A DNA stretch of 64,000 nt from an uncultured Thalassotalea sp. (GCA_947492575.1 CANLNK010000008.1:121929-185928), one strand, 5' to 3'. Counted from the first letter of the stretch, positions 46,595-56,034 are shown. The notes: generated by a model not told the origin, from the sequence alone. Program-made: numbers and translations.

Positions 46595-47320
46595 TTATCT
46601 AAGGCCGTTCTCAATTAAGATTTGGCTAGTTTTTTCGATATCTTGGGTGGTTAACGGCGTTTGCCACTCATAACTACTCAATAATCGGGCAAGGCTTCTG
46701 ACAATAAGGGCATCTGTTTTTACTGCTTTTCTTAATGTGTCTGTGCCTTCTGAAATGTGGCGTGTTTGTATTACACGTTCCACATATTCGTGCCCAACAA
46801 TTAGCGCCCAGCAGCCAAGGTTGATTTCTTCAATCATTTGCTCAGTGTTGCCATTGAGTTTTAGTTCACCGTTATACGCGGCTTGATGCATTACCTTATT
46901 AAATAAGCTTTCACACATTTCGTGGGCGTTGATCATGCGTTCCGTCCATTTAGAAGACGCTCGACTAATGACAACTTCATTTGCGGCAAAGTCTTCAAGG
47001 TCTTTATCAAAAGGGTAGACTTGAATTTTGTCTGGATCGAATAAGGTTAGTGCAATGATTTTCTCTGGTGTTGTAAGAGGCAATTCAAAAACTTGCTTGA
47101 ATAAATTGCAATGGTGCTTAAATACTCGACTTGCCAAGGCAAAAATAATATCTTCTTTGCACTGCACGTGCTTGTAGATCGAGCCCATTGAAAGTCCGGC
47201 TGCCTTTGAAATTGCTGACATCGTAAAATCAAGTACTGAAGTTTCAGCAATGCAATTTGCCGCTGCGTTGAGAATTAACTCTTCCTGTTCGTTTACACTG
47301 TATTTTGGTGCTGGAGCCAT
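46595..47320 (-). CDS. TetR-family regulator of the efflux operon
   Basis: A 241-residue repressor with an N-terminal TetR helix-turn-helix at about 12-60 (ISKAAGLSMGSIYKHVQCKE) and a helical ligand-binding C-terminal domain. It is first of a three-gene operon with the adaptor and RND pump, so it probably controls that pump in response to a drug or metabolite. Candidate operators (CATTCGAA/TTCGAATG) and a promoter lie upstream at 47688-47752, but a 262-bp MITE-like element separates them from the start codon, giving a 5' untranslated leader of about 400 bases. Confidence 0.92.
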   Translation of the reverse strand: MAPAPKYSVNEQEELILNAAANCIAETSVLDFTMSAISKAAGLSMGSIYKHVQCKEDIIFALASRVFKHHCNLFKQVFELPLTTPEKIIALTLFDPDKIQVYPFDKDLEDFAANEVVISRASSKWTERMINAHEMCESLFNKVMHQAAYNGELKLNGNTEQMIEEINLGCWALIVGHEYVERVIQTRHISEGTDTLRKAVKTDALIVRSLARLLSSYEWQTPLTTQDIEKTSQILIENGLR

Positions 47321-47392
47321 GCTATCTCCTTTGTCTGTTTGGCTGTAAAGCCAAGCTTTCTATGTCTGTAAATTATCTGTTTTCTATCATTA
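47321..47392. other. short spacer between tetR start and the MITE-like element
   Basis: 72 bases containing the tetR ribosome site (AAAGGAGA read on the minus strand) and the left TA flank of the inserted element. No promoter is clear here. Confidence 0.4.
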
Positions 47393-47654
47393 GGGCGTGT
47401 TGATCTGTCGAGGTTGTTTTTGCAGCAATTTATGATGTTTTTATACAAGGCAGAGCTTATGTAATGTGGTTATTCCACATAAATAAGCGACAACGCAGTA
47501 GAAAGGCATCATAAATGCTGTCTCTAAGATTCGTTTAAATGCATTTTTCTCATTGTTACTTGCTCTGTGCGTAGAATAACTATGCGTATCACAAGTGCCG
47601 CGATAAAAATGCATTTAATTCGAACAAAATTTAACCCTGAAAGGTCAACACGCC
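47393..47654. mobile_element. 262-bp MITE-like non-autonomous element
   Basis: The termini are inverted: GGGCGTGTTGATCT at 47393-47406 against GGGCGTGTTGACCT read inward from 47654, with further partial matching inside. Each end is flanked by TA (47391-47392, 47655-47656), as with a TA target duplication of the IS630/Tc1-mariner kind. The inside has no ORF but several hairpin-prone dyads (for example TGTGGTTATTCCACA, and ATGCATTTTT/AAAAATGCAT pairing). Classification as a MITE rests on structure only. Confidence 0.65.
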
Positions 47655-47687
47655 CTAGTAAATAACTGTTTCACTAAGTGTTGAAGC

Positions 47688-47719
47688 TCATTCGAAATGT
47701 ATTCGAATGGCGTTCGAAT
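47688..47719. promoter_or_regulatory. candidate TetR operators
   Basis: CATTCGAA (47688-47695) and TTCGAATG (47701-47708) form a perfect dyad with a 5-bp spacer. A third half-site TTCGAATG follows at 47712-47719, 11 bp (one helical turn) away. They lie immediately downstream of the minus-strand -10 element, the usual place for repression. Which protein binds is not shown; the adjacent TetR regulator is the obvious candidate. Confidence 0.55.
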
Positions 47720-47724
47720 GAGGT

Positions 47725-47752
47725 TATTGTAATGTTTAGTTTGAAAAAGTCA
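47725..47752 (-). promoter_or_regulatory. promoter driving tetR-efflux operon through the MITE
   Basis: On the minus strand, TTGACT (47752-47747), 16-bp spacer, TACAAT (47730-47725). Transcription would begin near 47718, over the TTCGAATG sites, and cross the MITE before reaching tetR. The remaining 47757-47892 has nothing recognised. Confidence 0.5.
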
Positions 47753-47892
47753 AAGTCAATTTTGACGACTGATTACTTTATTGTATAAGGAAATAGAGCG
47801 CGAATCCTGCAGGAAATAAGCGGGACTAAAGGTGCTGAACGCTAGGCGTACCGTGCTAACAATACGATATTTAAAGATATTACAATCTTGAG

Positions 47893-48492
47893 CTAGTGAT
47901 CGCTGTTAGATAATTCATCGACACTAACAAAGCAGTCATCCTCGAAGGTGTTTAGGAAAAAAGTTACTTCAGGCATATTCTGCTTAAATGTTTCAAGCAT
48001 ACTGTTAAGTCGCTGCTTTACATGGATGAATTCTTTATTACCAAAGCTTATTTCATCGCAGGCTTTAAGATAGGCAGAGATTAGGTCCGCAGCTTTCACA
48101 ATCTGCTTGTACTCTGGCTCAACTTCAGCTTGTACTAGAAGGGGTTTGAATTGTGCTTGCAATGCCTTAGGTAAACTCTGCAGACACTCTCGCTCCGCCT
48201 GTTCTTCAAGCTTTTTAAACTCTTTTGTTAAGGCAGGATTGTGATATTTGGTTACGTGATTGATGTCTTGTAACTTGGTTTCAGAGACTTCGTGGTATAG
48301 AGCGACGGTTGCCGCGCGCTCTGGGTTGATATCGCCATCAAAGTACTGATTGCGAATAACTGCTAGTAAATGGGCAATAACGGCAACTTGTTGAGAGTGT
48401 TCGGCAATATTTTCGGATTTTATCGAATGCATTAATGCCCAGCGTTTAATCAGCGGCATACGCAGAATCCAAGCGAGAAAGGTGCTTTTCAT
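47893..48492 (-). CDS. yfbR: YfbR-like 5'-deoxynucleotidase with HE in place of HD
   Basis: An HD-superfamily phosphohydrolase; E. coli YfbR removes phosphate from deoxyribonucleoside 5'-monophosphates. 199 residues, the same size as E. coli, and the N-terminus has the same pattern (RWALMHSIKSENIAEHSQQV). Metal-binding His32 and the Asp in KAADLISAYLK are conserved, but the signature pair reads His67-Glu68 (LYHEVSE) instead of His-Asp; codon GAA at 48291-48289. Asp76 (QDINHVTKY) is kept. The change may alter metal preference or activity. Monocistronic. Confidence 0.88.
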   Translation of the reverse strand: MKSTFLAWILRMPLIKRWALMHSIKSENIAEHSQQVAVIAHLLAVIRNQYFDGDINPERAATVALYHEVSETKLQDINHVTKYHNPALTKEFKKLEEQAERECLQSLPKALQAQFKPLLVQAEVEPEYKQIVKAADLISAYLKACDEISFGNKEFIHVKQRLNSMLETFKQNMPEVTFFLNTFEDDCFVSVDELSNSDH

Positions 48493-48577
48493 TACTAACT
48501 CTCATTGTTGTCGGTGGACGCAATAATGTGCCCACCAGGTTCATTTGTTTTATACCAACTTAATACAATGGTATTAA

Positions 48578-49792
48578 TTACTGACGATACGTTTTAAAAA
48601 AGTGGCCTAAACGTTCAATGGCTGGAACAAGCTCATCGACATGCGGTAAAAACACTAATCGGAAGTAATTCTTCTCAACGATATTAAACGCTCGGCCATG
48701 CACAAGTAGAATTTTTTCTTGCTTGAGAAGGTCGAGGATCATTTTTTCATCATCAGTGATATTGAACTTTTCTATATCGACTTTAACGAATAAATATAGT
48801 GCGCCCATTGCTGGTTTGCATGATAAACCGTCAATGTCATTAATCATTTGGTGGGCTAAATCACGTTGCTTTTTAAGACGACCATCTTCGTTAATTAACT
48901 CGTTAATACTTTGATATCCGCCCAAAGCTGTTTGTATCGCGTGCTGACAAGGAACATTGGCACATAACCGCATAGATGAGAGCATGTTTAGGCCATCAAT
49001 ATAATCTTCTGCTATTAATTTAGGGCCAGTGATCACCATCCAGCCGGCACGGAAACCAGCGATACGGTAGTTCTTTGATAAACCACCCATGGTCATAATC
49101 AGCACATCTTCCGCAAGGCGAGCAGTTGGTGTGTGAACTGCACCGTCGTATAAAATTTTGTCGTAGATCTCATCGCTGAAAACAATCAGGTTATGCTTGC
49201 GAGCGATTGCTAAAATGCCTTGTAGCAACTCTTCAGAATAAACTGCACCTGTCGGATTATTCGGATTGATAATCACAATCGCGCGGGTTCTATCGGTTAT
49301 CTTACTTTCGATATCTTCAAGGTTAGGGAACCAGTTATTCTCTTCCTCACAGCGGTAGTGAACTGCTTTACCGCCTGATAAAGAAACTGAAGCTGTCCAT
49401 AATGGGTAATCTGGTGCAGGAACAAGTACTTCGTCGTTATCTTCCAGCAGCGCTTGCATCGCCATGACAATAAGCTCGCTCACGCCATTGCCGATAAAAA
49501 TATCATCAACGCTAACGCCCAGAATTCCTTGCTGTTGGAAGTACTGCATTACGGCAACGCGAGCGGAATAAATACCTTTAGAGTCACTATAGCCTTGCGA
49601 CGTTGGTAAGTTGTGAATCACATCTTTTAAGATGTCATCAGGTGCTTCAAAGCCAAAGGGGGCAGGGTTACCAATGTTGAGTTTTAACACTTTATGACCT
49701 TCGTCTTCGAGCCTTCTGGCTTCGGCGGCGATTTGTCCTCTGATTTCATAACAGACATTGTTAAGTTTCGAGGATTTCGTCACAGTGTTCAT
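48578..49792 (-). CDS. alaA: alanine aminotransferase AlaA (PLP-dependent)
   Basis: A class I/II aminotransferase making alanine from pyruvate and glutamate. 404 residues, as in E. coli AlaA (405), with matching blocks: N-terminal LKLNIGNPAPFGFEAPDDIL, substrate region IVIINPNNPTGAVYSEELL, DEIYDKILYDG, and the PLP lysine in GGLSKNYRIAGFRAGW (Lys near residue 240). Single gene on the minus strand, divergent from the LRAT-like gene with about 200 bases between. Confidence 0.94.
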   Translation of the reverse strand: MNTVTKSSKLNNVCYEIRGQIAAEARRLEDEGHKVLKLNIGNPAPFGFEAPDDILKDVIHNLPTSQGYSDSKGIYSARVAVMQYFQQQGILGVSVDDIFIGNGVSELIVMAMQALLEDNDEVLVPAPDYPLWTASVSLSGGKAVHYRCEEENNWFPNLEDIESKITDRTRAIVIINPNNPTGAVYSEELLQGILAIARKHNLIVFSDEIYDKILYDGAVHTPTARLAEDVLIMTMGGLSKNYRIAGFRAGWMVITGPKLIAEDYIDGLNMLSSMRLCANVPCQHAIQTALGGYQSINELINEDGRLKKQRDLAHQMINDIDGLSCKPAMGALYLFVKVDIEKFNITDDEKMILDLLKQEKILLVHGRAFNIVEKNYFRLVFLPHVDELVPAIERLGHFFKTYRQ

Positions 49793-50000
49793 GGGTTACT
49801 ACCGCCTTAGATATATAGTTAACAAAAGATAAATATGTAAATCGAGCTTTCGCTCTAGATGAACAGCTAATGTAACAGCATTTCTTATTATTGAAACAGT
49901 TACTTGCAACTTTTTTGATGTAAATTTCGTCTAACATAATATTCTGACATTAACTTGTTACTTCAACTTGTGACAAATCGTAATAGTAGAGGAGACGAAT

Positions 50001-50594
50001 ATGCCGCTTCCACTTGTTTGGCTTGGGGCTGCAGCGCTTTCGGCATTAGCAGTTAGAGAGCTTGCAGACGACCGTAAAAAGCAACAAAGACGACGTGATG
50101 ATTCGCCACGTTCGCGCTTGTTGTCTGATCTTAAAGATGGTGAATCTGTCGTAGGCATTTACCCAAGCGAGCTTTTTAATACTGAGCAAATTGCTACCCC
50201 AAAAGTGGGGAGTATTGTCTGCTGTGGTATTGGTGGTGTGCTTGATCACACAGGCATCTGGGTTGGTGAGGATGCAATTATTGAACTTGGTGGTAACGGC
50301 TTGATAAAACCTGTTTCAAGTCAGCGCTTTACTGACGAGCGTTCGGGTAAGAATATATTCGTTGCATGTGATTCTAAAGCTGAACCATTGCATTGCGAAT
50401 TATCCGCACAGCGTGCAATTAATCAAATATACGAATATCGCGACTACAACGTTATCGAGAATAACTGCCACCATTTCGTTTGGCAGTGCATTCAACCGGG
50501 TGATGAGCACTTAACGACATTCAAAGAGTTGAACAAACGCCTAGCGGCATTTCACGGTAAAAAAGTTTATTGGGATTTGTGCGATATTAGTTAA
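50001..50594 (+). CDS. LRAT/NlpC-P60-superfamily protein
   Basis: A 197-residue protein. A short hydrophobic N-terminus (LPLVWLGAAALSALAVREL) is followed by a basic stretch (KKQQRRRDD), consistent with one membrane anchor facing the cytoplasm, then an LRAT-type domain. The predicted catalytic pair is His83 (DHTGIWVG) and Cys156 (NNCHHFVW), as in circularly permuted papain-fold lecithin:retinol acyltransferase-like proteins. Bacterial members are uncharacterised; thiol acyltransferase or hydrolase activity on lipids or peptides is a family-level guess. It lies 93 bp before an unrelated gene. Confidence 0.8.
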   Translation: MPLPLVWLGAAALSALAVRELADDRKKQQRRRDDSPRSRLLSDLKDGESVVGIYPSELFNTEQIATPKVGSIVCCGIGGVLDHTGIWVGEDAIIELGGNGLIKPVSSQRFTDERSGKNIFVACDSKAEPLHCELSAQRAINQIYEYRDYNVIENNCHHFVWQCIQPGDEHLTTFKELNKRLAAFHGKKVYWDLCDIS

Positions 50595-50687
50595 TCTGCA
50601 GCAGGGGGCTTTATTTGACTGTACAGATAATCGTAAAAAGGTTAGAAAGGCATCTCTGTTTATTATTGCCAGTATATTAGTTATTAA

Positions 50688-52022
50688 ATGAAATCCGTTG
50701 CTAAAAAGTGCCTGCTTTTCTCATTAGCACTTCTCTCTCTCGTCCTTATTTTGCTTGCTATCTTTGTGTTTATGCTTGTTGATAACCAAGCAAGTACTTA
50801 TCCTACACATCAAATCAACCCTAAGCACGCTGCGTACAGTCAAAAACTGGCTAAACGACTAGCTTCACAGCTTAAACATGCTTCTCAGTCAGCAACTACA
50901 CTTACACTCGCACAGAAAGAAATCAATGGCCTTACCGCGTTGGTTCATAGGGCTCAGCCTAAAATTGCATTGGATATAAGATTATCGCCTAATGTCGCTG
51001 TGTTGTTGGCAAGCTATCAGTTGCCAGCGCAATTACGTGATTATTTTGTCAATATCAAAGCATCATTACTTCCATCAACAAATGGCGTTGAATTAGCGAA
51101 AGTAACGGTTGGTGATATTGAACTTAGTGGTGAAACGACGTTATCGCTGTTAAGTTTTGTGCTGGATTGGTACGCAGGAGCGGGGTCTACTAATAAAGTG
51201 CTTTCGAGTATTCAGCAAGTAGCCATAAACCCGTTTTTTATTAAGGTTGATATGGCGATTGATCCTAGTTTGGTAAACCGCGCAGACGATAATTCATTAC
51301 TAGCTAAATTAAGAGATGACCTAGCGTTATTTGGTGATAGTAAGACCGTAAATTTCTACTATCAAACAATGGTAAACAAAGCGCAACGAATCCCACGAAA
51401 CGCGAGCTTAGCCGAGTTTACACAAGCGTTGTTTAGGTATGCTCAAGACCCTGCTACCCAACACCCAACAGCTTCTTACGTTGAACAAAACCAAGCGATG
51501 CTAGTGGCATTGGCGCTATATTTTGGCACTAACAAATTTGAACTTTTTGTTGCCAATATTGAGCAGCTTCAAGATAAGGCATGGTATACCCGGCATTATC
51601 ATCGACAACACGTTACCCTTGCTGGTCGAAATGACCTACAGAAACACTTTATTTATTCCATAGCCTTGCAGTTGCTAAGCGATAATCAAACCAGTGATGC
51701 TTTAGGGGAATTTAAAGAGTTTTTAGATACCAATCGAGGCGGTTCAGGTTTTAGTTTTGTCGACTTGCTTGCCGATAGGGCGGGTACACGACTAGCAAAT
51801 ATTGCGACCTATTCAGAGGCTCAAGCTCAGCAAGTGCAAGCCATGTTAGCGACTGCCAGTGAACAAGCGCTATTGCCAGATAGTGCTAGTTTCGAAGAAG
51901 GATTGACAGAAGCTGGTTTTAGTAAGAAGTATCAAGGTATTGGTTCTAGCGCCTATGAGTCTAAAGTGGCTGAACTCGATAAACAGCTTAAAACGTTGCC
52001 GCTATATCAACTTTCTTGGTAA
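50688..52022 (+). CDS. membrane-anchored hypothetical protein
   Basis: 444 residues. The N-terminal membrane helix (about 8-33, CLLFSLALLSLVLILLAIFV) is uncleaved or a signal anchor, leaving a large periplasmic domain. The first third (LTLAQKEINGLTALVHRAQP, IALDIRLSPNVAVLLASYQL) resembles substrate-shielding beta-sheet domains such as DUF2140, though weakly; the rest is helical, with RHYHRQHVTLAGRNDLQKHF and DTNRGGSGFSFVDLLADRAG. I recognise no function. It follows the LRAT-like gene by 93 bp and may be expressed with it. Confidence 0.75.
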   Translation: MKSVAKKCLLFSLALLSLVLILLAIFVFMLVDNQASTYPTHQINPKHAAYSQKLAKRLASQLKHASQSATTLTLAQKEINGLTALVHRAQPKIALDIRLSPNVAVLLASYQLPAQLRDYFVNIKASLLPSTNGVELAKVTVGDIELSGETTLSLLSFVLDWYAGAGSTNKVLSSIQQVAINPFFIKVDMAIDPSLVNRADDNSLLAKLRDDLALFGDSKTVNFYYQTMVNKAQRIPRNASLAEFTQALFRYAQDPATQHPTASYVEQNQAMLVALALYFGTNKFELFVANIEQLQDKAWYTRHYHRQHVTLAGRNDLQKHFIYSIALQLLSDNQTSDALGEFKEFLDTNRGGSGFSFVDLLADRAGTRLANIATYSEAQAQQVQAMLATASEQALLPDSASFEEGLTEAGFSKKYQGIGSSAYESKVAELDKQLKTLPLYQLSW

Positions 52023-52076
52023 CTCTGTCGTATCGATTTAACCTCCAACAGAATTTAATTTAGTCAGTGGTGTTTT

Positions 52077-52100
52077 AGCCAACATCATTATGTTGGCTTT
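52077..52100 (+). terminator. hairpin, probable terminator
   Basis: AGCCAACAT / ATGTTGGCT with a short loop followed by TTGTC. Modest U-tract. The rest of 52101-52366 holds nothing I recognise except the PEP-CTERM gene's ribosome site. Confidence 0.5.
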
Positions 52101-52366
52101 GTCGTCATGCCCAGACTCATCTTTATACTTTAGGTTCCTTTCTTTAGTTCTATTCTTAAATAAACCTCCACTGAAAAATAACCGGTAAAAGTGTCAGGTT
52201 ATTTTGCAATGAGAGCAACCTCGAATTTTTAAAGGTTGTTAACTTATTGCTTTCTATTGAGTTAGCTGTCTGGTACGTAGTTTGCAGATTACTGCTTAAC
52301 TATCTATTTATAGGACGTGTAAATACATTCCAGCCCATACGTAAAGGGAATAGAGAGGTAATGCAA

Positions 52367-52975
52367 ATGAAGAATAAACTTTTGAAAAACTTGGTGGCTA
52401 GTATTGCTTTGATGCTCTGCGGAGTAGCCAATGCGGGACTGATTACTATTGGTTCGGTAACCGATAACGGCGGGGGGAGCTATACTATTTCCTCAAATGG
52501 CGTTGATGATGCGTTAATAGAAGCTCTGTTTGGCTTAAGCAGCGGTTTAATTGATGGGTTGGCAGTAACAACTGATCCTGACTTAGCGACAGAAGGGAGT
52601 GGTTTAGGTGATAACGTAAATATATCGACAGGTGAAATATTTTCATTTGATTGGCTCTGGACTTCGAGTGAAGTTTCAGGAACTACAACATTTAACGATT
52701 TCGCTTTTGTGGTGTTGAATTATGAAAATACCACGGTATTGGCAGACACTTTTACACCAGATAATACTGTAGGCAGTTTTTCATGGGAATCTGATTATAC
52801 CGGAGTTTTATCATATGGAATATTCTCTGTGGATGTAGGTGATACTCTAGTGGACTCATTTTTAACAGTATCAAACTTGTCACATACTTCTATTCCTGAA
52901 CCATCAATGTTGGCTGTATTTGCACTAATGATGATGGCATTAGTATCTCGTAACGTTAAGATTAGATTTAGGTAA
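52367..52975 (+). CDS. PEP-CTERM sorting domain protein
   Basis: About 202 residues from ATG 52367, for which AGAGAGG sits 8 bases upstream; ATG 52361 is too close to it, and the longer frame to 52247 lacks support. Signal peptide ends near ANA-GL (residue 23). The mature part is Gly/Ser/Thr/Asp-rich beta structure. The C-terminus SIPEPSMLAVFALMMMALVS plus basic RNVKIRFR is a classic PEP-CTERM tripartite signal: PEP motif, membrane helix and positive tail. The host must encode an exosortase (EpsH type) elsewhere. Substrate role unknown, possibly biofilm matrix. Confidence 0.88.
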   Translation: MKNKLLKNLVASIALMLCGVANAGLITIGSVTDNGGGSYTISSNGVDDALIEALFGLSSGLIDGLAVTTDPDLATEGSGLGDNVNISTGEIFSFDWLWTSSEVSGTTTFNDFAFVVLNYENTTVLADTFTPDNTVGSFSWESDYTGVLSYGIFSVDVGDTLVDSFLTVSNLSHTSIPEPSMLAVFALMMMALVSRNVKIRFR

Positions 52976-53010
52976 ACACAATAAGAACTACTGAACGTTA
53001 GTACCTACGA

Positions 53011-53039
53011 AAAAGCCAGCATTTAAGCTGGCTTTTTTG
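53011..53039. terminator. terminator between PEP-CTERM gene and proS
   Basis: AAAAGCCAGC / GCTGGCTTTT with a six-base loop and T run; serves the plus-strand gene and possibly proS from the other side. Confidence 0.85.
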
Positions 53040-53069
53040 TAGAGATATTTTTAATGCGATAAGCTTCGA

Positions 53070-54779
53070 CTAGCTAAATAAGTCCATCACTTTATCGATA
53101 GCTACCATAGTTTTTTCGCCAGTGATACGGTTTTTAACTTCGATTTCTTTGTTATCTAAGTTACGCTCTCCAATGATAAGTAATAATGGCGTACCCATTA
53201 ATTCATGGTCTGCGAACATTACCCCAGGGCGCTCTTTACGGTCGTCAAATAGCACTTCAATACCAGCTTGCTTAAGTTGTGCGTACAAGCCTTCAGCAGT
53301 TTCTTGAACTCGCGCAGACTTGTGCATGTTCATTGGAACAATTGCCGCTTTGAAAGGCGCAATTGCTTCTGGCCATTTGATACCGTTCTCGTCGTGGTTT
53401 TGCTCAATTGCTGCTGCCACAATACGTGATACACCGATACCGTAACAACCCATGGTAAGTGTTTCGTGCTTACCGTTTTCCATTAATACGCCACAGTTCA
53501 TCGCATCTGCGTATTTTTTACCAAGTTGGAAAATATGACCAACTTCGATACCACGCTTGATAACAATGTTTCCGCGACCACATGGGCTTGGGTCACCTTC
53601 AACCACGTTACGGATATCTTGAATCGTGTAGTTTTGGGCATCGCGATCCCAGTTTGCGCCTGTGAAGTGGAAACCATCTTCGTTTGCACCACACACAAAA
53701 TCAGCAAGGTGAGCCGCGCTGCGGTCTACGATAACTGGGATTGATAAACCAACAGGACCAATTGAGCCTGCATTACAACCAGCAGCTGCAAGAATTTGTT
53801 CTTCAGTTGCAAAGGTTAATGGTGCTGCAATCTCAGGTAAGTTTTCAGCTTTTACTTCATTAAGCTCATGGTCGCCACGCAATACTAAAGCGATAATTGG
53901 TGCAGTTTCACCTTCTTCAGCTTGACCTAACACAAGTAAGGTTTTTACTGTGCTTGTCGCTGGTACATCTAAGAATTTCGCAACAGCGTCAATTGTTTTC
54001 GCATCTGGTGTTTCTACTTTCGCTAATTCTGCACTCGCTGCTGGGCGTTCACCTGCTGGCGCTAATGCTTCTGCCTTTTCAACGTTTGCCGCGAAGTCGC
54101 TTCCGTCGCTGAACGCGATATCATCTTCACCGCTGTCTGCTAATACGTGGAATTCGTGCGAGCCTTCACCACCAATTGAACCGTTGTCAGCAATTACTGG
54201 ACGGAACTCTAAACCTAAGCGTTCAAAGATACGGCAGTATGCATCAAACATTATTTGGTAGGTTTCTTTTAGACATTGGTCACTTGTGTGGAAAGAGTAT
54301 GCATCTTTCATTAAGAACTCACGACCACGCATAACACCGAAACGAGGGCGAATTTCGTCACGGAATTTAGTTTGAATTTGGAACATGTTTAATGGCAATT
54401 GCTTGTAACTTGCAATCTCGTTGCTCACTAATTTAGTGATCACTTCTTCATGCGTTGGGCCTAATACGAAAGGGCGTTGATGGCGGTCATTTAGGCGCAG
54501 TAGTTCTGGACCGTAGTCGTCCCAACGGCCAGATTCTTCCCAAAGATCTGCAGGCTGTACCATTGGCATTAAGGTTTCAATTGCACCTGCACGTTCCATC
54601 TCTTCACGCACAATATTTTCTACTTTTTTCAACACTTTTAAACCTGTCGGCAGCCAAGTGTACAATCCAGAAGCGACGTTACGTACTAAACCTGCACGTA
54701 GCATTAACTGGTGACTGACAACTTCAGCACTTGCTGGTGTCTCTTTTAACGTAGAAATTAAATATTGACTGGTACGCAT
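53070..54779 (-). CDS. proS: prolyl-tRNA synthetase
   Basis: Charges tRNA-Pro in the cytoplasm. 569 residues, the bacterial type with an editing insertion. The class II catalytic domain has motif 1 near 65-95, motif 2 ([20 protein letters not shown] near 140-160) and motif 3 ([20 protein letters not shown] near 445-465). The INS editing (YbaK-like) domain lies between about 225 and 400, with anticodon binding at the C-terminus. Monocistronic on the minus strand. Confidence 0.97.
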   Translation of the reverse strand: MRTSQYLISTLKETPASAEVVSHQLMLRAGLVRNVASGLYTWLPTGLKVLKKVENIVREEMERAGAIETLMPMVQPADLWEESGRWDDYGPELLRLNDRHQRPFVLGPTHEEVITKLVSNEIASYKQLPLNMFQIQTKFRDEIRPRFGVMRGREFLMKDAYSFHTSDQCLKETYQIMFDAYCRIFERLGLEFRPVIADNGSIGGEGSHEFHVLADSGEDDIAFSDGSDFAANVEKAEALAPAGERPAASAELAKVETPDAKTIDAVAKFLDVPATSTVKTLLVLGQAEEGETAPIIALVLRGDHELNEVKAENLPEIAAPLTFATEEQILAAAGCNAGSIGPVGLSIPVIVDRSAAHLADFVCGANEDGFHFTGANWDRDAQNYTIQDIRNVVEGDPSPCGRGNIVIKRGIEVGHIFQLGKKYADAMNCGVLMENGKHETLTMGCYGIGVSRIVAAAIEQNHDENGIKWPEAIAPFKAAIVPMNMHKSARVQETAEGLYAQLKQAGIEVLFDDRKERPGVMFADHELMGTPLLLIIGERNLDNKEIEVKNRITGEKTMVAIDKVMDLFS

Positions 54780-54906
54780 TAATTATTATCCGAAAGCGTG
54801 AATGAAAATTGGCGTTATTCTAGCAGGGCGGCTAGGGAAAAAAAACGGTAAATAAGCGATTTAGCCGCAACTTTTCTCGGTTGCCACGCCTTGCACATCT
54901 GCTTTT

Positions 54907-56034
54907 CTACTTAGGCGACCTGCCAGATGGTAAAGCATAATGTGGAATCACTTCACTTGTAACGACTTGGCCTTGTTTCATGCCACCAATGGTCATTAAA
55001 TTACCGTTTACGATAACAGCTGCGCGATGATCCATCGTCGCGGTATTACTTTCAATAAATGACCATTCGTTGCTGTTAAAATCAAAACGCCAGATCTTGC
55101 TATCAGGCGATGATGGCACGCCGTTGTAGCCGATGCCACTGTAGTTGTAGGGATTGTCGCTACCACCAATAAAATAAGCGGCATCTTCACTAATGTTAGC
55201 TACTGCCGCCATGCGATAACGTGCGATGCCCGTAGGATGTTTTACTTTTCGCCAGTCTATACGGGTAATATTGTCTTTCGATACCTTACCGAGGTAACAA
55301 GCGGGCTCTGCGGCATAGCTGCGTCTTTTATCAAGGTGCACATCAACACGTACGCCATCGCAAACTATCATCTTGTCCCCTGACATTGCAGCAGCTTGAC
55401 CAAACACGGGCTTACCAGGGAAAGGGCTAGCTTGTTGCCACTCGTTGGTATGCGTATCAAACACCTGCACTAAATTAACATTGCCATCGTTATGCCACCC
55501 ACTTACTAAGTAGATATATCGGTTCTGGTAGGTAAGGGCGACACTGTCATCAACAGGGACAGGCATAGGCGGCAACAGCTGGTAGGCTTGAGCATTGATA
55601 TCGAAGCTATAAACATCTGGCACTGACACTTCGCTATGATCTTTTGCAACGGTATAACCACCAAACACATACGCTTTGCTGCCGATTGATGTTGCAATGG
55701 ATGCTAGTCGTCCAGTTAAGCCGTTTATTGGCTGAGCGATTGGCACATCATCTATAGTTTGCCATTTAATCTTGCCCATCTGCTTATCGCTATTTTTACC
55801 AATTTGGAGCATAAAGGCTTTATTAGAAACATCGGTGTAATCTTTACCTGCAAGTAGGCCGTTGAAGGATAACAAAACTTGCTGACCATTATGGTTAACC
55901 GTCGTCACTGCATTATTTGAAATAGGTTCGGGTAAAGCTGGCAGCTCTCTGGTTAATGGATTAGCGGCAACATTGTTTGTTGCCAAAAATAAAGCTGCTA
56001 ACGTTGCTAGCGGGTAATTTCGTAATATTTTCAT
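54907..56034 (-). CDS. periplasmic kelch-repeat beta-propeller protein
   Basis: 375 residues with a signal peptide (about 1-24, ends NVAA-NP) and about six kelch-type blades, seen as repeated GG/YVFGGYT, YLVSGWH, YFIGGSDNPYNYSG and LMTIGGMKQG followed by Trp about 10-15 residues later. Such proteins include NanM (N-acetylneuraminate mutarotase) and galactose-oxidase-like propellers, but no NanM-specific residues or sialic acid genes are visible, so function is open. 54 bp downstream of the pentapeptide-channel gene on the same strand. Confidence 0.8.
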   Translation of the reverse strand: MKILRNYPLATLAALFLATNNVAANPLTRELPALPEPISNNAVTTVNHNGQQVLLSFNGLLAGKDYTDVSNKAFMLQIGKNSDKQMGKIKWQTIDDVPIAQPINGLTGRLASIATSIGSKAYVFGGYTVAKDHSEVSVPDVYSFDINAQAYQLLPPMPVPVDDSVALTYQNRYIYLVSGWHNDGNVNLVQVFDTHTNEWQQASPFPGKPVFGQAAAMSGDKMIVCDGVRVDVHLDKRRSYAAEPACYLGKVSKDNITRIDWRKVKHPTGIARYRMAAVANISEDAAYFIGGSDNPYNYSGIGYNGVPSSPDSKIWRFDFNSNEWSFIESNTATMDHRAAVIVNGNLMTIGGMKQGQVVTSEVIPHYALPSGRSPK

